Origin: CG2-30-36-39 sp964433225
GTDB taxonomy: Bacteria; Patescibacteriota; Microgenomatia; UBA1400; PJMF01
Assembly: GCA_964433225.1 (NCBI GenBank)
Contig: CAYSQA010000014.1
Span: forward strand, 1 to 17,992
Direction of reading: 5' to 3'
DNA length: 17,992 nucleotides
The position numbers and the translations under genes were made by a program. Of this stretch, positions 4,984-12,302 are shown one piece after another. Positions within the stretch are counted from its first letter, which is position 1, and each line of letters opens with the position of its first letter. Below the pieces are notes generated by a model, which saw nothing but the letters and a program-made list of their open reading frames with translations, was not told where the DNA came from and made no database searches.

Positions 4984-6006
4984 ATGAAAACAACTAAACA
5001 AAGAATTTTGGCCGGAATTACGCCGAGCGGTAACTCGCTGCATATTGGTAATTATTTTGGTGCGGTAAAACCCCACATTGAACTGCAAAATAACCAAGAG
5101 CTAGAGACTTATTATTTTTTGGCAGATTTACACGCTTTAACGACGGTTCATGATCAACAAACTTTGGAAGCTAATATTACGGGTGTAGTTTTGGATTATT
5201 TAGCACTAGGTTTAGATCCAGAAAAATCAGCTTTTTTCCGTCAATCTCAGGTTCCAGCTCATAGTCAACTGGCAGTGGTTTTGGGCAACTATATTTCTTA
5301 TGGCCAAATGCAAAGGATGCACGCTTTCAAAGATAAGTTGCAAAAGGATGCTAGTGTTGGCTCGATTAATATGGGTTTGTTTAATTACCCGATTTTGATG
5401 GCAGCTGATATTTTGTTATACAAACCATCTGGTATTCCGGTCGGTGAGGACCAAAGACAACATATTGAGTTGACTAGAGATATTGCGGAAAATTTTAATC
5501 GCACTTACCACCAAGAAGTTTTTCCTTTACCAGAACCAATCATTGGTAAAGAAGCTGGCAAGATTATTGGTACTGATGGCCAAAGAAAAATGAGCAAGTC
5601 TCTTGGGAATACAATTGGTATTTTTGAGGATGAAGCAATTATTCGTAAACAAATTATGAGTTGTTTTACTGATTCCAACCGTAAAAAAGCAACTGATCCT
5701 GGTCAAGTTGAGGGCAATCCTGTTTTTATTTATCATGATTTATTAAATGAAAATATAGCTGAAGTTGAAGAGCTTAAGGCCCGATATAGAGCTGGGACAG
5801 TGGGTGACGTAGAAGTCAAAGAAAAATTATTTTTGGCTCATCAACGCACTTTTGCTAGCGCTCGTGAAAAAAGAGTTACTCTAGCTAATAATCTAGAACT
5901 AGTCAAAACAATTTTGGTTAATGGAGCTCAAAGAGCTAACCAGTTAGCTGCCGCAACTTTACAAGAGGCTTATCAAGTAATTGGCATTAAAAACAAATTA
6001 AACTAG
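4984..6006 (+). CDS. trpS: Tryptophan--tRNA ligase
   Basis: A class I aminoacyl-tRNA synthetase of 340 residues, the normal size for bacterial TrpRS, charging tRNA-Trp in the cytoplasm. The N-terminal TPSGNSLHIGNYFGAV holds the HIGH-type signature HIGN (residues 20-23). GEDQRQHIELTRDIA (about 154-168) is the conserved segment lining the tryptophan/ATP pocket, and KMSKSLGN (202-209) is the KMSKS loop. The C-terminal helical domain for the anticodon is present (to residue 340), ending VIGIKNKLN. The ATG at 4984 follows AAGGA with good spacing. A small tRNA-binding OB-fold gene begins nine bases after the stop, so the two probably form a translation-related operon. Confidence 0.97.
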   Translation: MKTTKQRILAGITPSGNSLHIGNYFGAVKPHIELQNNQELETYYFLADLHALTTVHDQQTLEANITGVVLDYLALGLDPEKSAFFRQSQVPAHSQLAVVLGNYISYGQMQRMHAFKDKLQKDASVGSINMGLFNYPILMAADILLYKPSGIPVGEDQRQHIELTRDIAENFNRTYHQEVFPLPEPIIGKEAGKIIGTDGQRKMSKSLGNTIGIFEDEAIIRKQIMSCFTDSNRKKATDPGQVEGNPVFIYHDLLNENIAEVEELKARYRAGTVGDVEVKEKLFLAHQRTFASAREKRVTLANNLELVKTILVNGAQRANQLAAATLQEAYQVIGIKNKLN

Positions 6007-6015
6007 AAAGTAAAC

Positions 6016-6351
6016 ATGAAACCAATCATTGAGTATAGTGATTTTGAAAAATTAGATATTAGAGTTGGTAAAGTGATTGAAGCCAGCGCTCCAGAGTGGA
6101 GTAAAAAGCTGTTACAGTTCACAGTTGATTTTGGTGCAGAAATCGGGACTAAAACTATTTTGTCTGGAATTAAGGAGTGGTACTCTCCAGATGATTTTAT
6201 TGGCAACAATTATATGTTTATTGTCAATCTGGCTGAAAGAAAGATGGGGGATGGCGTCAGTCAAGGAATGATGATTATGGCTGATGGGACTGGCCAACCA
6301 GTGCCTTTTGCTCTCACCCCAACAGTAGAGCCAGGAACGGTTGTTCGTTAG
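6016..6351 (+). CDS. tRNA-binding OB-fold protein (MetRS C-terminal/Arc1p/CsaA-like)
   Basis: A 111-residue single-domain protein of the EMAP-II/Arc1p type. LDIRVGKVIEAS opens the OB fold (residues 13-24); a SGI-K-YSP-like segment (SGIKEWYSPDDFIGN) and the NLAERKMGDGVSQGMMIMA strand-loop follow. The SxGM segment is the most typical part of the MetRS C-terminal domain. Such domains hold tRNA non-specifically, either fused to MetRS, as a free subunit helping a synthetase, or as CsaA with chaperone activity. Its position nine bases after trpS supports a role with tRNA charging. No strong Shine-Dalgarno is seen, so translational coupling to trpS is likely. The length is complete for the domain and nothing suggests it was cut from a larger metG. 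Confidence 0.88.
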   Translation: MKPIIEYSDFEKLDIRVGKVIEASAPEWSKKLLQFTVDFGAEIGTKTILSGIKEWYSPDDFIGNNYMFIVNLAERKMGDGVSQGMMIMADGTGQPVPFALTPTVEPGTVVR

Positions 6352-6382
6352 CAAAATGCATAACTGCCCTAGTTAAGCTAAT

Positions 6383-6877
6383 TTGAGAAAAGAGTTTTTA
6401 TCAATTGTTAACAATCAAGAAGAAACACCCAACCAGCTTTGGTGGTGGTTAATTGGAGTTGGGGCTATCGCTGGTTTATCTTTAGCCGCTGCTTCAGATA
6501 GTGCTAAAAGAGGAGTGAGGGAACGAGCCGGAGGAAGGTGTGAGAATTGTGGTGAACAGGTTGGGTCAGCTGGGGTGGTGGGACATTTAGATCACACAAA
6601 GATTTTAGAGAAAAATGGTCATCGTTCCAATCGCTATAACACTTTAAATAACTTGCGTTTTCATTGTTACTCTTGTGAAGCTGAATGGCATTTGCAACAT
6701 ATTGGAAGAGCTAGAGATATTGGTTTATCAGAAAAAGATAATTATTCATCTTCGATTGGTAACTTAATGAGTTTGTATTACTTCTCAGCACCAAAGTTTT
6801 GGTTGCTTTATGAAAAACATCAAGCAAAAATCGAAGCTTTGTTTTCAAAGTTGGGTAAAGAACTACCTAGTCGTTAG
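6383..6877 (+). CDS. Membrane-anchored HNH-type (Zn-binding) putative nuclease
   Basis: A 164-residue protein with one transmembrane helix near the start (residues 19-38, beginning LWWWLIGVGAIAG) and a zinc-ribbon HNH domain. Visible residues are Cys53 and Cys56 (CENC), His68, Asp70 and His71 (GHLDH), Asn90 (NNLRF), Cys95 and Cys98 (CYSC), and His103/His106. This is the C-x2-C ... DH ... N ... C-x2-C-x4-H order of HNH endonucleases, which cut DNA with one metal ion. The basic stretch right after the helix (AKRGVRERAGGR) predicts that the HNH domain faces the cytoplasm by the positive-inside rule. The only in-frame start before the helix is TTG at 6383, three codons after a stop; no clear ribosome binding site precedes it, so the start is uncertain. 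It sits between tRNA-related genes and ftsH. The substrate is unknown. Confidence 0.72.
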   Translation: MRKEFLSIVNNQEETPNQLWWWLIGVGAIAGLSLAAASDSAKRGVRERAGGRCENCGEQVGSAGVVGHLDHTKILEKNGHRSNRYNTLNNLRFHCYSCEAEWHLQHIGRARDIGLSEKDNYSSSIGNLMSLYYFSAPKFWLLYEKHQAKIEALFSKLGKELPSR

Positions 6878-6921
6878 TTTTGTTTATTTTTGTTTGTCGT
6901 ACTTTTTTGAGTTGTTTTGCA

Positions 6922-6930
6922 TGCTACAAT
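6922..6930 (+). promoter_or_regulatory. Extended -10 promoter of ftsH
   Basis: TG-C-TACAAT ends ten bases before the ATG at 6941, so the 5' leader would be only about four bases. There is no clear -35 at 17 bases, which suits the extended -10 class, and no Shine-Dalgarno. Confidence 0.6.
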
Positions 6931-6940
6931 ACCTGTCACT

Positions 6941-8863
6941 ATGACTGAAAAGCCAGGCAACAAACAGGTTAATAAAAAACCTACACCAGATCAAAACAAG
7001 CAAAAATTACCAAAAGATATTAAAGTTTTTCAATTTAATATGAACCTAAATAACCTTTTGAATAAAGGTTTCATTTTCTTGATTTTATTTTTAATTTTTT
7101 GGCCATCACTCAAGAGTTTATTCGGTTTTAGTCCTGCAGAATATATTTCGATCAGTCAATTGGTTCGTGATATTCGGGATGATAAAGTCGAAAAAATTCA
7201 GGTTTCTAGCACAGAGTTAAGGGGAATTTATAAGGATGATTCCAGAAAATATGCTATCAAAGAAGAAGGCCAAGAAGCTTTGTCTGTTTTAGATCGGGCT
7301 GATATTGATATTGCTACCGTTGATGTCACAGTTGAAAATGTTTCTTTCAGACAGCTTTTTTGGGAGTTAGTGATTAACTTTTTACCAATTGGGTTAATGA
7401 TTTTCTTTTTCTTGTTTATGTTCCGTCAGGCGAGAGGAACTCAAGATGGGATTATGGGGATTGGTCGTAGTAAAGCTAAAGTCTTTATTAAAGGTAAACA
7501 AAACGTTACTTTTGCTGATGTTGGGGGGATGGATGAAGCCAAGAAAGAGTTACAGGAAATCGTTGATTTCTTGAAACATCCCAAAAAATACATTAAGGTT
7601 GGGGCGAGAACTCCTAAAGGAGTGTTATTGGTTGGTCCTTCTGGAACAGGTAAAACTTTATTAGCTAGAGCAGTGGCTGGCGAGGCTAATGTGCAGTTTT
7701 TATCAATTGCCGGTTCTGAGTTTATGGAAATGTTGGTTGGCGTAGGAGCTTCTCGGGTTCGTGACTTATTTGAGACAGCTAAAAAGCTTTCTCCAGCAAT
7801 TATTTTTATTGATGAGATTGACGCAATTGGCCGAGTTAGAGGTCAAGGTAGCATGGGAGGACATGATGAACGAGAACAGACTCTTAACCAAATCTTGGTT
7901 GAGATGGATGGTTTCGCCAGGAATGAAAATGTGATTGTGATGGCTGCCACTAACCGAGGCGATATGCTTGATCCTGCTTTAGTTAGACCAGGTAGATTCG
8001 ATCGTCGGGTCACTGTATCTCTACCAGACTTGGAAGAACGTAAATTTATCTTAAAGATTCATGCCAAAGGCAAACCTTTGTCAAAAGATTTAACTTGGGA
8101 AAAAATTGCCAAACGAACAGTCGGTTTTTCTGGTGCTGATTTGGAAAACATGATGAATGAGGCAGCGATTGCCATTGCTAGAGAAAATAGAGCTGAGATC
8201 AATATGGAAGATATCGAAGAAGCCTCGATGAAGGTCAAGTATGGGCCAAGTAAAAAACGACTTCATGATGAATATGAACGGGAAATGACTGCTTATCACG
8301 AAGCGGGGCATGCGGTGTTGGCTCACGTTTTGCCATATGCCGATCCGGTACATCGAATTTCGATTGTGTCTAGAGGTCATGCTCTTGGTTATACCTTTAC
8401 TCCACCAGAAAAAGATAAAGTTCAGCTACTCAAATCAGAAATGTTAGATGATTTGGTGGTAATGATGGGTGGTCGAGCAGCTGAAATGTTGGTTTATAAC
8501 GAGCAAACAGCTGGAGCGAGCAATGACATTGAACGAGCTACTAGAGTGGCTAGAGCCATGGTAGTTGAGTACGGTATGAGCGATTTGGGTCCAATGAATT
8601 TTGCTCCTCAGTATGACAAAAGCTATTCTAGAATTTGGGGTGAACCTCATAAGATTTCTACCAAACTTCAAGAAAAGGTTGATACCGAAATTCAAAAATA
8701 TATTGATCAAGCTCAACAAAAAGCTAGTACTTTGTTGAAAAAACATCGTAAGCAACTAGATGCTGTCACCAAGAGACTTTTGGAAGTTGAGACCTTGGAT
8801 AGCGATGAGTTTGAAAAAGTCATGGCAATGAAGAAAGCCAGAAAAGAGTTAACAAGATCTTAA
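6941..8863 (+). CDS. ftsH: ATP-dependent zinc metalloprotease FtsH
   Basis: A 640-residue membrane AAA+ protease that extracts and degrades misfolded membrane and regulatory proteins. After a polar N-terminal extension come TM1 (about 42-60), a periplasmic-type domain and TM2 (about 140-163). The AAA+ domain has Walker A GPSGTGKT (232-239; the second Pro of the usual GPPGTGKT is Ser), Walker B IIFIDEID, and the SRH with RPGRFDRR. The protease domain carries HEAGH (453-457) and the third zinc ligand Asp529 (ASNDIERAT). The pore loop reads FMEMLVGVGASR, where most FtsH proteins have F-V-G; the aromatic residue is Leu. ATG at 6941 is preferred over the in-frame TTG at 6917, because an extended -10 (6922-6930) lies between them and the TTG would be upstream of the transcript start. 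Confidence 0.97.
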   Translation: MTEKPGNKQVNKKPTPDQNKQKLPKDIKVFQFNMNLNNLLNKGFIFLILFLIFWPSLKSLFGFSPAEYISISQLVRDIRDDKVEKIQVSSTELRGIYKDDSRKYAIKEEGQEALSVLDRADIDIATVDVTVENVSFRQLFWELVINFLPIGLMIFFFLFMFRQARGTQDGIMGIGRSKAKVFIKGKQNVTFADVGGMDEAKKELQEIVDFLKHPKKYIKVGARTPKGVLLVGPSGTGKTLLARAVAGEANVQFLSIAGSEFMEMLVGVGASRVRDLFETAKKLSPAIIFIDEIDAIGRVRGQGSMGGHDEREQTLNQILVEMDGFARNENVIVMAATNRGDMLDPALVRPGRFDRRVTVSLPDLEERKFILKIHAKGKPLSKDLTWEKIAKRTVGFSGADLENMMNEAAIAIARENRAEINMEDIEEASMKVKYGPSKKRLHDEYEREMTAYHEAGHAVLAHVLPYADPVHRISIVSRGHALGYTFTPPEKDKVQLLKSEMLDDLVVMMGGRAAEMLVYNEQTAGASNDIERATRVARAMVVEYGMSDLGPMNFAPQYDKSYSRIWGEPHKISTKLQEKVDTEIQKYIDQAQQKASTLLKKHRKQLDAVTKRLLEVETLDSDEFEKVMAMKKARKELTRS

Positions 8864-8871
8864 ACCAGAGA

Positions 8872-8900
8872 TTGTTCTCGTTTGAGTTTTTCAGTATATT
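8872..8900 (+). promoter_or_regulatory. Promoter of the potassium channel gene
   Basis: TTGTTC (8872-8877), an exact 17-base spacer, TATATT (8895-8900). A start seven bases downstream is the A of the ATG at 8907, so a leaderless message is predicted. The AAGG before the ATG is too close to serve as a ribosome binding site. Confidence 0.7.
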
Positions 8901-8906
8901 TAAGGT

Positions 8907-9356
8907 ATGTCTGCTCCAATTGTGCGTCGTTTTCCGTTGGCTCGTCGGTTAAGTCGAATCTTGATAGTTATTTTCAGCTTAACTATTTTTGCTGGCATGA
9001 CAGTTATTCCCTTTGAAATAAATGCTGAAAACTCACAAATCAAGACGGCTGTTGATGGGTTATGGTGGGCGATCACTACAGTGACGACGGTTGGTTATGG
9101 TGATGTGGTTCCGCTTACAATTGGTGGAAGAATTATTGGGGCTGTCTTACAACTTTCTGGGGCAGTAATGTTTGGTACTTTAGTTGGTACGATTACTGTT
9201 TATTTAAACCAAGTTCAAGAAGATTATGAGTGGCGTCGAGTTCACGAAAAACTAGATAGAACAGAAGATGAATTGGTTGCTGTTAAACATAAGCTTGATT
9301 TTTTGATTAAAAATAAAGATAAAACTCCATCAACCCCGCAAAGATGGAGGATCTAA
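8907..9356 (+). CDS. Two-transmembrane potassium channel subunit (KcsA-like)
   Basis: A 149-residue subunit expected to form a tetrameric K+ channel. After a basic N-terminus (VRRFPLARRLSR) come TM1 (about 17-36), a pore helix GLWWAITTVT (51-60), the selectivity filter TVGYGD (61-66) and TM2 (about 75-97). The cytoplasmic tail is predicted to be a coiled coil (about 105-136), rich in Glu, Lys and Leu. The filter is canonical and the size close to KcsA (160 residues). There is no RCK/TrkA-N nucleotide-binding domain, so gating is not obviously ligand-driven. It has its own promoter and follows ftsH by 43 bases. The next gene begins 33 bases later with a separate -10. It may serve potassium uptake or membrane-potential control; which of these cannot be told. 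Confidence 0.93.
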   Translation: MSAPIVRRFPLARRLSRILIVIFSLTIFAGMTVIPFEINAENSQIKTAVDGLWWAITTVTTVGYGDVVPLTIGGRIIGAVLQLSGAVMFGTLVGTITVYLNQVQEDYEWRRVHEKLDRTEDELVAVKHKLDFLIKNKDKTPSTPQRWRI

Positions 9357-9369
9357 AAAAAACCCAACC

Positions 9370-9378
9370 TGGTAAAAT
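9370..9378 (+). promoter_or_regulatory. Extended -10 promoter of the exonuclease gene
   Basis: TG-G-TAAAAT ends 11 bases before the ATG at 9390, predicting a leader of about five bases. No -35 match at 17 bases and no Shine-Dalgarno before the ATG. Confidence 0.5.
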
Positions 9379-9389
9379 AGTTAATTACT

Positions 9390-10319
9390 ATGGAACGAAA
9401 GACTTTTTTATTAGTTGATGGTCATGCTTTGATTTATCGCTCGTTTTATGGTTTTCCTAAGGAATTAACCACTAAGACTGGTCAATTAATTAACGCCGTT
9501 TATGGCTTTTCCAGAATTTTATTAACAGTGATCAATAAACAAGAACCAACTCATATTGCGGTGGCTTTTGACCATCCTAAACCTACCAACAGACACAAAG
9601 AGTTTGCTGATTACAAAGCAAATCGACCAACGATGCCCGAAGAGCTCCAACCTCAGGTAGAAATGATTAAAGAAGTGGTTAAGGCTTTGAATATTCCCCA
9701 ATTTGAAGTTGAAGGTTTCGAGGCTGACGATCTAATTGGCACTATCAATCGTAAAGTAGAGACTCTAGATAAAGAGTTACTGACGATAATTTTGACTGGG
9801 GATAAAGATATGTTGCAACTAGTTGATAATGATACTCATGTTTATTTACCAGCTAGAGGTAAGTTTCAACAGGATAAGGAGTATGATATTCAAGCAGTAA
9901 CGGAGAAACTTGGTGTGATGCCGGCACAAGTTCCAGACCTTAAGGGATTGATGGGTGACAGTTCAGATAATATTCCTGGAGTAAAAGGAATTGGTCCTAA
10001 AACGGCTAGTGTTTTAATTCAAAAATTCAAAACAGTGGAAGGCGTTTATCAGGCTTTGGAAACTGGAGTTGAGGATCCAGTCTTTACTCCACTAGTTAAG
10101 AAAAAATTACTAGCAGACAAAAGCAATGCCTTCGCTAGTAAAAGTTTAGCCACGATTGTGACAGAGGCACCAATTGAGTTTGCCCTGAATGATTGCTTGG
10201 TGAATTCTTATGACAAGGAAAAAGTTGCTCAGTTATTTATTGATTTGGATTTTAAATCACTTATTAGAATATTACCTCAAGACACTTTTGAGACATCGGT
10301 ACAGGAGGCCTTGTTTTAA
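9390..10319 (+). CDS. Stand-alone 5'-3' exonuclease (PolA N-terminal domain family)
   Basis: A 309-residue FEN-type nuclease equal to the N-terminal domain of DNA polymerase I, which removes RNA primers and 5' flaps. The metal-binding acidic residues are present: Asp10 (LLVDGHAL), Asp61 (VAFDHP), Glu111, Asp113 and Asp114 (GFEADDLIG), Asp138 and Asp140 (TGDKDMLQ), and Asp190 and Asp193 (GDSSDNIPGVKGIGPKTA). The last of these leads into the helix-hairpin-helix DNA-binding motif. The palm/fingers of PolA are not attached, and the next gene is a glycosyltransferase, so the enzyme is a separate protein. It ends in a short tail typical of the linker region. The downstream GT4 gene starts within its stop codon (TAATG), so they share a message although their roles look unrelated. 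Confidence 0.93.
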   Translation: MERKTFLLVDGHALIYRSFYGFPKELTTKTGQLINAVYGFSRILLTVINKQEPTHIAVAFDHPKPTNRHKEFADYKANRPTMPEELQPQVEMIKEVVKALNIPQFEVEGFEADDLIGTINRKVETLDKELLTIILTGDKDMLQLVDNDTHVYLPARGKFQQDKEYDIQAVTEKLGVMPAQVPDLKGLMGDSSDNIPGVKGIGPKTASVLIQKFKTVEGVYQALETGVEDPVFTPLVKKKLLADKSNAFASKSLATIVTEAPIEFALNDCLVNSYDKEKVAQLFIDLDFKSLIRILPQDTFETSVQEALF

Positions 10320-11443
10320 TGAGTTTAGCAGTCAATCAACCTCTTAAAGTAGCTTTAGTTCATGATTACTTGCGTGAATTTGGAGGTGCAGAAAGAGTCC
10401 TTGAAGCCTTACATCAACTTTACCCTGAAGCTCCAGTTTACACAGCATTTTTTGATCGAAAAGCTTTGGGGGTCCATGCCGAGCGGTTTGTTGATTGGGA
10501 TGTTAGAGAAACTTGGTTAGCCAAATTGCCACTATTCAAAAAGCTTTATTCTCCGCTTAGATTTTTGGCTCCATGGGCTTTTGCATCATTAGATTTATCC
10601 GCTTATGATTTAGTGATTTCTTCTTCTAATGCTTACTTTGCTAAGGCAGTAAAAGTCAAAAATGGCAAGCACATTTGTTACTGTCACACACCTCCTCGAG
10701 TTCTTTATGGTTATTCGGCAATGAGTGATTGGCAAAGTAATCCCTTGATGAAGTTTGCTGGCCAGCTTCTTAATCATTTTATGAGAATAGTTGATGTTAA
10801 GATTTCTAGAGAAAGAGTTGATTTGTTCATAGCTAATTCCCAAGAAACTGCCAGTAGAATTAAAAAATTTTATCGTCTAAATGCAGAAATTGTCTATCCA
10901 CCTGTTTTTTTAACAGTTCAGCAGCCAGTTCAAACTAAAAAAGGTGATTATTTTTTATATGTTAATCGCTTGGCTTTAGCTAAGCATCCAGAATTGGCAG
11001 TACAAGCTTGTACTGAGTTAAAGCTACCTCTTAAGGTTGTGGGCACAGGTAAAATGCTTGATAAATTACAGCAAATCGCCGGTGATAATGTTGAGTTTTT
11101 AGGTGCAGTTTCTGATGAAACTTTAACCAAGTTGTATCAGGAAGCAAAAGCTCTGCTTTACCCGGTTGAGTATGAGGATTTTGGAATGGTGCCGGTGGAG
11201 GCAATGCTTTATGGCACACCAGTCATTGCTCATGATTCTGGTGGTCCCAGAGAAACGGTAGTGAATGGTAAAACAGGAATTGTTTTTACAGATCTAACGA
11301 TCTCAGGCTTAAAAGCAGCAGTTAAAGATTTCAATAATAGTCAGTTTTCTAGTTCAAAAATCAAAGAATGGGCAAAGAACTTTGGTAAAGAACAATTCAA
11401 TCGGGGAATTAAGCAGGCTGTTGACTCTATTTTGGCCAAATAG
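10319..11443 (+). CDS. GT4-family glycosyltransferase (GT-B fold)
   Basis: A 374-residue cytoplasmic-side glycosyltransferase of the GT1/GT4 RfaG/PimB type, using a nucleotide-activated sugar. The N-terminal Rossmann half has VALVHDYLREFGGAERV (11-27). The second half opens with LYVNRLALAKHPELAV (213-228) and carries the E-x7-E motif as EYEDFGMVPVEAM (Glu286, Glu294), followed by GTPVIAHDSGGPRE. The retaining mechanism is expected from the family; sugar and acceptor are unknown. The ATG overlaps the stop of the exonuclease gene as TAATG. GGAGG lies inside the end of that gene, 11 bases before the ATG, so translation is coupled. It could cooperate with the GT-C, GT2 and YfhO-type genes of this window in building surface glycans. 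Confidence 0.9.
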   Translation: MSLAVNQPLKVALVHDYLREFGGAERVLEALHQLYPEAPVYTAFFDRKALGVHAERFVDWDVRETWLAKLPLFKKLYSPLRFLAPWAFASLDLSAYDLVISSSNAYFAKAVKVKNGKHICYCHTPPRVLYGYSAMSDWQSNPLMKFAGQLLNHFMRIVDVKISRERVDLFIANSQETASRIKKFYRLNAEIVYPPVFLTVQQPVQTKKGDYFLYVNRLALAKHPELAVQACTELKLPLKVVGTGKMLDKLQQIAGDNVEFLGAVSDETLTKLYQEAKALLYPVEYEDFGMVPVEAMLYGTPVIAHDSGGPRETVVNGKTGIVFTDLTISGLKAAVKDFNNSQFSSSKIKEWAKNFGKEQFNRGIKQAVDSILAK

Positions 11444-11453
11444 CTGCAAACTA

Positions 11454-11482
11454 TTGACTTCCTAGCACTCAGCCCTTATTAT
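11454..11482 (+). promoter_or_regulatory. hrcA promoter
   Basis: TTGACT (11454-11459), a 17-base spacer, TATTAT (11477-11482). The start is expected near 11489, two or three bases before the ATG at 11492, and no Shine-Dalgarno is present. The promoter is overlapped by a CIRCE-like operator. Confidence 0.75.
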
Positions 11483-11488
11483 TGCTAA
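11462..11488 (+). promoter_or_regulatory. CIRCE operator over the hrcA promoter
   Basis: CTAGCACTC, nine bases, TATTGCTAA. The consensus is TTAGCACTC-N9-GAGTGCTAA; the left half matches 8 of 9 and the right half 7 of 9, with exact spacing. The right half covers the -10, so HrcA bound here would shut off its own gene. Confidence 0.85.
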
Positions 11489-11491
11489 TAT

Positions 11492-12217
11492 ATGATCGAT
11501 CTCGTCGCGCGCCAGATACAAATTTTACGGGCTATTATCGAGGAATTTATCGAAACTGCTAAGCCAGTTGGTTCTGAGACGATTGATAAAAAATACAATA
11601 TTGGTGTTTCCCCAGCTACGATTCGTAATGAAATGGTTTACTTGACTAAACAGGGTTATCTTAGAAAATCACATATTTCTGCTGGCAGAATTCCTACTCC
11701 TCTGGCTTTACGTCTTTATGTTAATGAATTAATGAAAGAAAAAGAGTTATCAGTCGCTGATGAAGTCAGCGCCAAAGAAAAGATCTGGAAACATCGCCAA
11801 GAAACAGATGCTTTACTTTATGAGGCAGCGAAGTTATTGGCTGATAAATCTGGAGCGGTTGGTTTGGCTATGTCTGATACTGATCATCGAATTTACCACT
11901 CTGGTTATGCCAACTTACTCAATATGCCAGAGTTTTTTGACATTAGAGTGACTAGGAATGTGCTTAACCTAATTGAAGAAGTTGATATGATTAAGGAAGT
12001 TTTTGGTCTTGGTCAAAGTGAGAACCTAGTTCACTTGGTCTATGGCAAAGAGTTGGGAAATAAAAACCTAGAACCAATTAGTGTTATTTACACTAATGTC
12101 AATGCTGCAGGTAGACCGTGCAAACTAGGGGTGCTTGGTTCTCACCGTTTTGACTATCCATATGTCATTCCAATGTTAAAGTACTTTAAAGGGTTAATTG
12201 AAGAAATAGCAGGGTAA
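11492..12217 (+). CDS. hrcA: Heat-inducible transcription repressor HrcA, short form
   Basis: A repressor of 241 residues; well-known HrcA proteins have about 340. Residues 1-75 form the winged helix-turn-helix with the strongly conserved segment NIGVSPATIRNEM (36-48) and the wing SAGRIPTP (63-70). The GAF-like domain follows and ends at residue 241. The missing length corresponds to the dimerisation insert between the two parts of the GAF-like domain in typical HrcA. HrcA represses chaperone genes at CIRCE and needs GroEL to stay active in model organisms; groEL is not in this window. Two CIRCE sites, over its own promoter and the dnaK promoter, confirm the assignment. ATG at 11492 is preceded closely by the -10, giving a nearly leaderless message. 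Downstream are grpE and dnaK. Confidence 0.93.
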   Translation: MIDLVARQIQILRAIIEEFIETAKPVGSETIDKKYNIGVSPATIRNEMVYLTKQGYLRKSHISAGRIPTPLALRLYVNELMKEKELSVADEVSAKEKIWKHRQETDALLYEAAKLLADKSGAVGLAMSDTDHRIYHSGYANLLNMPEFFDIRVTRNVLNLIEEVDMIKEVFGLGQSENLVHLVYGKELGNKNLEPISVIYTNVNAAGRPCKLGVLGSHRFDYPYVIPMLKYFKGLIEEIAG

Positions 12218-12261
12218 ATTAACAAATTTGTCACGAAAAGTGTCAGGTTAGTATGAGATAA

Positions 12262-12290
12262 CCCCATTAGGGGCTGGGGCATTTTTCTTT
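12262..12290 (+). terminator. Weak hairpin plus T run between hrcA and grpE
   Basis: CCCC-ATTA-GGGG (12262-12273), then CTGGGGCA and the T-rich ATTTTTCTTTT. The four-pair stem is short, and a second GGGG could compete for the same CCCC. It may be a partial terminator or processing point lowering hrcA read-through, or a chance structure. Confidence 0.35.
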
Positions 12291-12302
12291 TACTTTGAAA
12301 TT

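Noticed and set aside
6404..6415. Perfect 12-bp palindrome ATTGTTAACAAT near the start of the HNH gene, as an operator
   Set aside because: It lies within the coding sequence after the only possible start. A 12-base palindrome in AT-rich DNA is not rare, and no second copy or promoter is nearby.
12228..12256. A CIRCE element or strong promoter before grpE
   Set aside because: No half-site resembling TTAGCACTC or GAGTGCTAA occurs in the gap. TTGTCA has only GTATGA at 17 bases, which is too weak to call.
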